Part shown: piece after piece, positions 32,944-39,045 of the stretch
Layout of the letters: each line of letters opens with the position of its first letter
How positions within the stretch are numbered: the first letter of the stretch is position 1
Assembly: GCA_024685535.1 (NCBI GenBank)
Contig: JAIKVS010000002.1
Span: 1 to 39,045 of the forward strand
Direction: 5' to 3'
DNA from: Oscillospiraceae bacterium
Lineage (GTDB): Bacteria; Bacillota; Clostridia; Oscillospirales; Oscillospiraceae
DNA: 39,045 nt
Translations under genes and position numbers: made by a program
The notes under the pieces: model-generated
Database searches by the model: none
What the model saw: the letters and a program-made list of their open reading frames with translations, nothing else
What the model was told of the DNA's origin: nothing

Positions 32944-33055
32944 CATATAGTTATTTAGTGCAGTAAATTCCCTTATTCGGTATATGAACATATGCCTGCT
33001 TTTGTTTGGATCCGATAATAATCGGTTTCAATATATTTTAATTCAGGAGGAAAAG

Positions 33056-35356
33056 ATGAAAAAATTCTTAGCAATGCTCCTTGCGCTTGCAATGGTATTT
33101 GCTCTGGCTGCCTGCGGAGAGACCGCTCCCGCTCCCGCCCAGTCTGATACCGCTGCACCTGCAGCCTCGAATGATGCTCCGGCACAGGAACCGGCTGCAA
33201 ATGACACTCCGCTGGTTGTAGGATATGATGCCTTCAACAGCAAATTCTCTCCGTTCTTTTCTGAGACAGCCTATGATCAGGATGTCTGGACGATGACCCA
33301 GCTTTTACTGCTTGGCAATGACCGTACAGGCGGAATGATTCTGAAAGGTATTGAGGGAGAGACCATTGAGTATAACGGTACTCCCTATACTTATTATGGA
33401 CCTGCTGATGTTACCATAACTGAAAATGATGACGGCACTGTTTTTTATGATTTCGTCATGCGTGATGACCTCGTCTTCTCGGACGGAGAGCCTGTGACCA
33501 TTGACGACGTTATTTTCAGCTTGTATGTACTGGCTGACCCAACCTATGACGGCTCTAGTTCTCTCTTTTCTGTACCCATCGAGGGTATGGAAGCATACCG
33601 TAGCGGTATGGACAGCCTTGCCAATCTCATTGTTGCTGCTGGCCGTGACGGATACGTAGAGAATGAGTTTTATACCGAAGAGCAGTACAATGCCTTCTGG
33701 GAGGATGTTGCTCAGGCTGGTGCCGCCTTTGCCCAGGAGATCGCTGATTACTGTGTTGCATACGGCGCGACCAACGTATCTGAAGGTGCTGCGCTCTGGG
33801 GATTCGACGGTCTTCCCGCGGATGCCACTGCCGCTGACTTCTTCGATATGATGTATGAAGCCTATGAGGGCGACCTCAATAATCTCTCCAGCACGGAATC
33901 TGCCGGTTCCTCCCTGTGGTCTCTCATGGAGAACTATGATGCCTATACCGTCGGCGTACAGACCGGTGAATCCGCTCCCAGCATCACCGGTATCCAGAAG
34001 ACCGGCGATTACAGCATGCGTGTTGTTCTTACGGAAGTTGATGCGACTGCAATCTATCAGTTTGCTGTTGCCATTGCTCCTTTGCACTATTACGGAGATG
34101 CTTCTCTTTATGATTATGACAATAACATGTTCGGTTTCAACAAGGGCAATCTGAGTATTGTTCGCGACAAGACTACTCAGCCTGTAGGCGCAGGACCTTA
34201 CAAATTCGTTAAGTTTGAAAACGGTGTTGTTAACTTTGAAGCTAATGAACTTTATTACAAGGGCGCACCTAAAACTAAGTATCTCAACTTCCTGGTATGC
34301 TATACTGATGACGATAAGCTTAACGGTGTTGTTACTGGAACGATTGACATTACCGATCCTTCCTTCTCCAAAGATGCGGCTGCACAGATCAGCTCCATCA
34401 ACGGGAATGACAGCATCGATGGAGACGTTATTACCACCAGTCTCGTTGACAACCTCGGTTATGGCTATATCGGTATGAGTGCCAATGTCATCAATGTTAA
34501 CAAGGAGCCTGCGTCTGATGCATCCAAGGCACTGCGCAAAGGACTCGGTACCATATTTGCGGTATATCGTGGAGTTGCAAACGACTCTTACTATGGAGAT
34601 GCCGCCTCCGTCATCAACTACCCTATCTCCAACACTTCCTGGGCCGCCCCTCGCCCCTCTGACGATGGGTACAAAGTTGCCTTCTCCACAGACGTTGATG
34701 GCAATGATATTTATACTGCCGGCATGACTGATGCGGAGAGATATGATGCAGCTCTTCAGACAGCTCTTGGTTGGTTTGAGAAAGCCGGATACACTGTGGA
34801 AGACGGCAAGCTCACAGCTGCTCCTAAAGGAGCCTCTCTTGAATATACCGCCGGAATCCCTGCAGGCGGCAATGGTGACCACCCTGCATTCATGATCCTA
34901 AGCGAAGCCAAGACCGCACTTGAAAAAATCGGAATGAATCTTATAATCAAGGACTACGCTGATTCTTCCCAGATTTGGACCGACATTGAAGCTGAAAACA
35001 TCGGTATCTGGACTGCGGCTTGGGGCGCCACCATCGATCCTGATATGTATCAGATATATTTCTCCGGTGATGAAAACCATGCTGCAGGCGGCTCCAACTA
35101 TATGTACGACATCAACGATGCCGACCTCAACCAGTACATCCTTGATGCGAGAGCATCTCTTGATCAGACCTACCGCAAGGCCATGTACAAGGCTTGCCTC
35201 GATATCATAATCGACTGGGCTGTTGAGATTCCGAACTATCAGCGTCAGAACTGCATCATTTTCAGCACTGAGCGTGTTGATATGGATACCGTTACTCCCG
35301 ATATTACCACTTTCTATAACTGGTACAGCGAGATTGAGAATATCGAACTCAACTGA
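33056..35356 (+). CDS. Peptide/oligopeptide ABC transporter substrate-binding lipoprotein (SBP_bac_5)
   Basis: The extracellular binding protein of the importer encoded downstream. The ATG at 33056 follows AGGAGG (33045-33050). The signal peptide ends in the lipobox LAAC with Cys20 as the predicted lipidated residue, then an Ala/Pro/Asp-rich linker. The family-5 body includes a DGEPVTIDDVIFSLYVLADPTYDG segment and GAGPYKFVKFENG, and ends in an EIPNYQRQNCIIFSTERV region. At 766 residues it is well above the usual 540-600, with extra sequence around residues 160-290. Maturation would depend on the Lgt encoded in this window. Codon use is biased as in ppdK, suggesting high expression. Confidence 0.93.
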   Translation: MKKFLAMLLALAMVFALAACGETAPAPAQSDTAAPAASNDAPAQEPAANDTPLVVGYDAFNSKFSPFFSETAYDQDVWTMTQLLLLGNDRTGGMILKGIEGETIEYNGTPYTYYGPADVTITENDDGTVFYDFVMRDDLVFSDGEPVTIDDVIFSLYVLADPTYDGSSSLFSVPIEGMEAYRSGMDSLANLIVAAGRDGYVENEFYTEEQYNAFWEDVAQAGAAFAQEIADYCVAYGATNVSEGAALWGFDGLPADATAADFFDMMYEAYEGDLNNLSSTESAGSSLWSLMENYDAYTVGVQTGESAPSITGIQKTGDYSMRVVLTEVDATAIYQFAVAIAPLHYYGDASLYDYDNNMFGFNKGNLSIVRDKTTQPVGAGPYKFVKFENGVVNFEANELYYKGAPKTKYLNFLVCYTDDDKLNGVVTGTIDITDPSFSKDAAAQISSINGNDSIDGDVITTSLVDNLGYGYIGMSANVINVNKEPASDASKALRKGLGTIFAVYRGVANDSYYGDAASVINYPISNTSWAAPRPSDDGYKVAFSTDVDGNDIYTAGMTDAERYDAALQTALGWFEKAGYTVEDGKLTAAPKGASLEYTAGIPAGGNGDHPAFMILSEAKTALEKIGMNLIIKDYADSSQIWTDIEAENIGIWTAAWGATIDPDMYQIYFSGDENHAAGGSNYMYDINDADLNQYILDARASLDQTYRKAMYKACLDIIIDWAVEIPNYQRQNCIIFSTERVDMDTVTPDITTFYNWYSEIENIELN

Positions 35357-35394
35357 TTTATCTTTTAATACGTAGCCGGTCTTATCGGCAAACA

Positions 35395-35429
35395 ATATCC
35401 CTGCGGTCCCCTCAAGACCGCAGGGATAT
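35395..35429. other. Perfect 14-bp hairpin between binding-protein and permease genes
   Basis: ATATCCCTGCGGTC pairs with GACCGCAGGGATAT around a 7-base loop. No T-tract follows, so it is more likely an mRNA 3'-end protector or a leaky attenuator than a full terminator. Confidence 0.85.
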
Positions 35430-35445
35430 CCAACCGCCGTATAAC

Positions 35446-35477
35446 CAAGGGCAGTAAAGCTTTTGTTACTGCCCTTG
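35446..35477. other. Second perfect hairpin (12 bp) before the permease gene
   Basis: CAAGGGCAGTAA pairs with TTACTGCCCTTG around loop AGCTTTTG, again without a T-tract. It follows the first hairpin by 16 bases and precedes the permease ribosome binding site by about 80. Confidence 0.82.
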
Positions 35478-35569
35478 ATTATGCGGCAGTACGGATATTA
35501 TCAGGTATCTTATGCGCAGAGCATTCAAAATACCCCATACTGAACCTTTGGTGAACGGAGGTCCTGCCC

Positions 35570-36556
35570 GTGCAAAAATACATTATCAAGCGACTCTTTC
35601 TTGCGGTGATCATCTTCTTCTTTGTGATGCTGATCATTTATGCTCTTATGCGCTGTCTTCCGACATCGTATATCGAGGCTATGGCACGCCAGAAGTCTCT
35701 TCAGCCGAACTCAAAAAGCTATGAGGAATGGATGGCGCAGCTTACGGAAATGTACGGTATGGACAGAGGAATAATCGCCGGTTATTTTCATTGGCTCGGT
35801 GATTTTTTTCGTGGGAACTTTGGGGACAGCTGGTATTATACGGTACCGGTCATCGAAAAATTCAACGATACCGTCTGGCTCAGCTTCTGGATGGGTCTGA
35901 TAACCATGTTTTTTGAACTGGTCATTGCCATCCCGCTGGGAATTATTGCTGCTACTAAGCAGTATACGAAGACTGACTATACTATTTCGGTGCTTGCCAT
36001 TGCTTTTATTTCACTTCCGACTTTCTTCTTCATTGCTCTTCTTAAGTTACTGTTCAGTGTAAAACTTGGGTGGTTCGACCTGTTCGGACTTGTAGGCAGA
36101 AATTATGAACAGCTCAATTCCTTGGGGCAGTTTCTTGATAAATGCCATCATCTCGTTCTTCCTATACTGACGCTCGTTGTTATCTCTATTGGAGGACTGA
36201 TGCGCTATACCAGGACCAATATGCTTGAGGTATTGAATGCTGACTATATCCGCACTGCAAGGGCAAAAGGACTTGATGAGCACAAGGTTATTTACAAGCA
36301 CGCTTTCCGTAACACCCTGATCCCTCTGGTCACTATTGTGGGCGGATCCCTGCCTGGCCTGTTCTCAGGCGCCCTGTTCACGGAGACGATGTTTTCCATC
36401 CCCGGCATCGGCTACACTTCCTACCATGCGATGGTGGCGGGAGATATACCTTTCAGCATGTTCTACCTGGCATTCCTTGCCATCCTCACACTGGTCGGGA
36501 ACCTGATTGCCGATATCCTTTATGCGGTGGTAGACCCACGGGTCCGTATTGCATAG
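35570..36556 (+). CDS. Peptide ABC transporter permease, OppB/DppB family
   Basis: One of two inner-membrane channel subunits. The 328-residue product begins with the family's MQKYIIKRLFLAVIIFFFVMLIIYALMR-like first helix, has an extracytoplasmic loop to about residue 100, and the BPD_transp_1 region of five more helices. The EAA loop that docks on the ATPase is visible as RTARAKGLDEHKVIYKHAFRNTLIPL. The start is a GTG at 35570 with ACGGAGG upstream. It is followed 18 bases later by the second permease gene. Confidence 0.94.
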   Translation: MQKYIIKRLFLAVIIFFFVMLIIYALMRCLPTSYIEAMARQKSLQPNSKSYEEWMAQLTEMYGMDRGIIAGYFHWLGDFFRGNFGDSWYYTVPVIEKFNDTVWLSFWMGLITMFFELVIAIPLGIIAATKQYTKTDYTISVLAIAFISLPTFFFIALLKLLFSVKLGWFDLFGLVGRNYEQLNSLGQFLDKCHHLVLPILTLVVISIGGLMRYTRTNMLEVLNADYIRTARAKGLDEHKVIYKHAFRNTLIPLVTIVGGSLPGLFSGALFTETMFSIPGIGYTSYHAMVAGDIPFSMFYLAFLAILTLVGNLIADILYAVVDPRVRIA

Positions 36557-36574
36557 GAAAGGGGATGACAGTGA

Positions 36575-38137
36575 ATGAGTGACAATACTGAGAACAAAAA
36601 CATTTCTGCTCCGATCGAAGAAGAACAGTATTCTCTGAATGATGACCGCCGCGTAAAAGTCCTCTCTCCGGGGACTATGGTAGCGAAGCGATTTTTCCGA
36701 AACCGCATCGCGGTCGTAGGTCTGGCAATTCTTACCTTCATGTTTCTCTTTTCGTTTGTGGGCGGTATCATAACGCCCTATGGCGAAAACCAGCAGTTTT
36801 ACCGTATAGATATACAGAACAAAGAATACGCAGGTGCTGTTAAAAATACAGAGCTGCGTTATATGGCCGCGCCAGAGCAAAAATTCGATTCTATATTACA
36901 GGCACAGGTGGTGCTTGCGACTCAAAAGCATAATGATTCATTTGCTTACCGTAATGTTGAATATGGAGTCATTGAAGAAGGACGCGATTTTTACAGGATA
37001 ACACTACTTGAAAGTGATACTACTATAGGTATTGCCTACAAGGATATAGTTACACCCAGCCTTGAAGGTAAAAATCTGGAATTTGAGTTTGTTTTGAATG
37101 CTCTGAAGGCATATACAAATGGCCAGCAGACATTTCATGTTGACGGGGCCGGCTACAATATAGACGAAGATGGCGGAGTGAGTTCAGAAAACGGGGAAGA
37201 GTTGGCATTTATCAGCCGTTATGTTGTGCAGACAATCATTCCCGGTTCTTTCCTTTCCCGTGCTTTTCAGGAAGAGCTGGTTGCGGAACTGGAAGCTGGA
37301 GCAGACAGATTTGTCTTTACTGATACTGATGGCATTGAACATGAATATGCTATCGATTATAAAGCTGATGTTAAAAACTGGGTGATTCGCCAGGCGACAG
37401 AAACCAGAGTTTATGATACATATGCCGCTCCAAGCTGCGAACACTGGCTCGGTACGGACCGCAATGGCATGGATATGCTTACAAGGCTTATGTACGGCGG
37501 ACGCGTCTCCCTTATCATAGGCTTCATCGTGGAGGCCATCAGCACGATTTTGGGCGTTATCATGGGTGGCCTTGCCGGCTATTTCGGCAAGTGGGTGGAT
37601 AACCTCATCATGCGCATCGTTGATATATTTTACTGTATCCCATCAATGCCGCTGCTTATTATTTTAGGCGCAGCAATGGATGCCATGAATGTCGATCCGA
37701 GGCTCAGAATGGTTTATCTTATGCTCATTTTGGGATTTCTCGGCTGGCCAAGTATGGCCCGTCTTATACGCGGCCAGATTCTGTCTCTTCGTGAACAGGA
37801 GTTTATGACTGCTACGGAAGCAACAGGCGTTCGTGTGTCACGTAGAATATTCAAGCATCTGGTGCCGAACGTGATCCCGCAGATCATCGTTTCGGTCACC
37901 ATGGGTATCGGCGGCACGATAATCACTGAGGCTTCACTTAGTTTCCTTGGACTTGGCGTGAAATATCCTTTTGCTTCATGGGGAAATATAATCAATGACG
38001 TAAACAACACATTTGTTCTTCAGAACTATTGGTTCATATGGGTCCCTGCTGGGACTCTCCTGCTGCTTACCGTCCTTGCCTGGAATCTGGTAGGCGATGG
38101 CCTCAGGGATGCTTTCGATCCTAAGATGAAGCGCTGA
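36575..38137 (+). CDS. Peptide ABC transporter permease, OppC/DppC family, with large extracytoplasmic insertion
   Basis: The partner permease. The cytoplasmic N-terminus and first helix (about residues 43-66), then HWLGTDRNGMDMLTRL (290-305), five helices, the EAA loop ATEATGVRVSRRIFKHLVPNVIP and the terminal LGDGLRDAFDP-type motif (VGDGLRDAFDP) are all standard. Unusual is the stretch of about 200 residues between helix 1 and HWLGTD (about 70-287), where ordinary OppC has a few tens; total length is 520 instead of about 300. The insertion should lie outside the membrane, next to the binding protein. AAGGGGA precedes the ATG. Confidence 0.92.
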   Translation: MSDNTENKNISAPIEEEQYSLNDDRRVKVLSPGTMVAKRFFRNRIAVVGLAILTFMFLFSFVGGIITPYGENQQFYRIDIQNKEYAGAVKNTELRYMAAPEQKFDSILQAQVVLATQKHNDSFAYRNVEYGVIEEGRDFYRITLLESDTTIGIAYKDIVTPSLEGKNLEFEFVLNALKAYTNGQQTFHVDGAGYNIDEDGGVSSENGEELAFISRYVVQTIIPGSFLSRAFQEELVAELEAGADRFVFTDTDGIEHEYAIDYKADVKNWVIRQATETRVYDTYAAPSCEHWLGTDRNGMDMLTRLMYGGRVSLIIGFIVEAISTILGVIMGGLAGYFGKWVDNLIMRIVDIFYCIPSMPLLIILGAAMDAMNVDPRLRMVYLMLILGFLGWPSMARLIRGQILSLREQEFMTATEATGVRVSRRIFKHLVPNVIPQIIVSVTMGIGGTIITEASLSFLGLGVKYPFASWGNIINDVNNTFVLQNYWFIWVPAGTLLLLTVLAWNLVGDGLRDAFDPKMKR

Positions 38138-38154
38138 AAGGAAGATGTGTGAGT

Positions 38155-39045
38155 ATGGCTAAAAAAAATAACGACGGATACCTTTCCGCTTCGGAAGCAA
38201 GACGCATATCCAGAGAAAACCGCAAGATCACCAACGCCTACGAGAAGGCGAGAAAACGCAAAAATGTTCCCGAGAGCGAATATCTCACCCAGATGCGTGA
38301 CTGGAACAACTCGGTGGAGTTTGACGACCTGCATACCTATTTCTTTACAGATGCGGGGACAGTTAAGGCAGTAGATGGCGTTAGCTATGATGTGCCCATC
38401 GGGAAAACGGTCGGTGTGGTCGGAGAATCCGGCTGCGGAAAATCCGTAACCAGCCTTTCGCTGATGCAGCTGCTGCAGCGCCCTCAGGGACAGGTGGTAA
38501 GCGGTGAGATCCGTTTGAATATGGGCAACGGCAAGGCATACGATGTCACTAAAGCTCCAAACGAGGTGCTCCGGAAACTGCGTGGTAACTATGTGTCAAT
38601 GATCTTCCAGGAACCTATGACCGCATTGAATCCGGTGTTCCGCATCGGTGACCAGATCAATGAGGTCATAGCCCTTCATGACGGTGAGGGGAAATCGGAA
38701 GAGGATATAAAAATCCGCACGATTGCACTGCTTGAAATGGTGGGAATCGCCAATTCAGAAGGCGTATACAAAATGTATCCACATGAGCTTTCCGGCGGTA
38801 TGCGGCAGCGTGTCGTTATAGCGATGGCGCTTGCATGCAACCCTCGCATCATCATCGCGGACGAGCCTACCACCGCCCTGGACGTTACGATCCAGGCACA
38901 GATCCTCGATCTGCTTCGCAGCCTGAAAGACAGGATCAATTCCTCAATAATGTTTATAACACATGACCTTGGAGTCATTGCGGAAATGGCAGATTACGTG
39001 GTGGTCATGTATGCAGGCAGAATAGTGGAGAAGGGCACTGCTGAC
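38155..39045 (+). CDS. Peptide ABC transporter ATP-binding protein, OppD/DppD family (3' end cut by window edge)
   Basis: The first ATPase of the importer; 297 residues are visible and the frame is open at the right edge. The nucleotide-binding domain has Walker A GESGCGKS (90-97), Q-loop FQEPMTALNP, signature LSGGMRQR, Walker B IIIADEPTTALD and the H-loop THDLG. It carries a basic N-terminal extension of about 55 residues (SEARRISRENRKITNAYEKAR) before the usual domain start, longer than in typical OppD. An in-frame GTG at 38149 is also possible and is better spaced from AAAGGAAG. An OppF-type partner is expected just outside the window. Confidence 0.94.
   Translation, partial: MAKKNNDGYLSASEARRISRENRKITNAYEKARKRKNVPESEYLTQMRDWNNSVEFDDLHTYFFTDAGTVKAVDGVSYDVPIGKTVGVVGESGCGKSVTSLSLMQLLQRPQGQVVSGEIRLNMGNGKAYDVTKAPNEVLRKLRGNYVSMIFQEPMTALNPVFRIGDQINEVIALHDGEGKSEEDIKIRTIALLEMVGIANSEGVYKMYPHELSGGMRQRVVIAMALACNPRIIIADEPTTALDVTIQAQILDLLRSLKDRINSSIMFITHDLGVIAEMADYVVVMYAGRIVEKGTAD

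Noticed and set aside
33305-34882. A 525-codon open frame on the minus strand, opposite the substrate-binding lipoprotein gene
   Set aside because: It is fully antisense to a well-supported gene, has no ribosome binding site or recognisable domain, and is explained by the biased codon use of the sense gene, which avoids antisense stops.

Overview
The window looks like the chromosome of a gut-type Clostridia (Bacillota, anaerobic Eubacteriales, close to Oscillospiraceae or Lachnospiraceae). The evidence is strong AGGAGG ribosome binding sites, TTGACA/TATAAT promoters, pyruvate phosphate dikinase, an ECF transporter subunit next to truA, the ylxM-ffh-rpsP-khpA-rimM-trmD operon, a ClpC-type unfoldase with an N-terminal zinc finger in place of the Clp-N domain, and cytosolic alpha-galactosidase and alpha-glucosidase. 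No phage, insertion sequence, CRISPR array or rRNA gene was seen. The species cannot be fixed from the sequence alone.

Layout. 1-5078 (+): end of ecfT, truA, a CvpA-family membrane protein, a ClpC-like ATPase and a VanZ-family protein, several with overlapping starts and stops, closed by a strong hairpin. 5079-5757: the only long gene-free stretch. It lies between two convergent transcription units and is packed with a 9-bp tandem repeat and inverted copies of a CGCAARTGA-like motif. 5758-6666 (-): a zinc-ribbon membrane protein. 6861-7817 (+): a TSCPD protein and rsmG. 7879-11524 (-): yfmF, yfmH and lgt. 11706-16938 (+): the SRP/ribosome-maturation operon ylxM-ffh-rpsP-khpA-rimM-trmD, in which trmD is fused to a GNAT acetyltransferase, then a 51-residue membrane protein and rsmA. 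17026-19665 (+): ppdK with its own promoter and terminator. 19746-21747 (-): a cytidylate kinase-like protein and a MATE exporter. 21901-24207 (+): a GH36 alpha-galactosidase. 24258-27009 (-): an unknown anchored protein, a VanX/VanY-type M15 peptidase and an FMN/Fe-S flavoprotein. 27128-27636 (-): five tRNA genes transcribed in the order Gly-Arg-His-Gln-Lys. 27797-29569 (-): a cell-surface protein with Ig-like domains. 29770-32882 (+): a GH13 alpha-glucosidase, ispE and a small membrane protein. 33056 to the right edge (+): a peptide/oligopeptide ABC transporter (binding lipoprotein, two permeases, start of the first ATPase).

How the genes work together. Most of the window is housekeeping: translation and tRNA/rRNA modification (truA, rsmG, trmD, rsmA, rimM, tRNAs), membrane targeting and lipoprotein maturation (ffh, lgt), protein quality control, isoprenoid precursors (ispE) and PPi-dependent glycolysis (ppdK). 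Two cytosolic glycosidases point to use of alpha-galactosides and alpha-glucosides, and the last operon imports peptides. The most unusual items are the TrmD-GNAT fusion, the repeat-rich convergent intergenic region, an OppC-type permease with an extracytoplasmic insertion of about 200 residues, and paired perfect hairpins between the binding-protein gene and its permeases.
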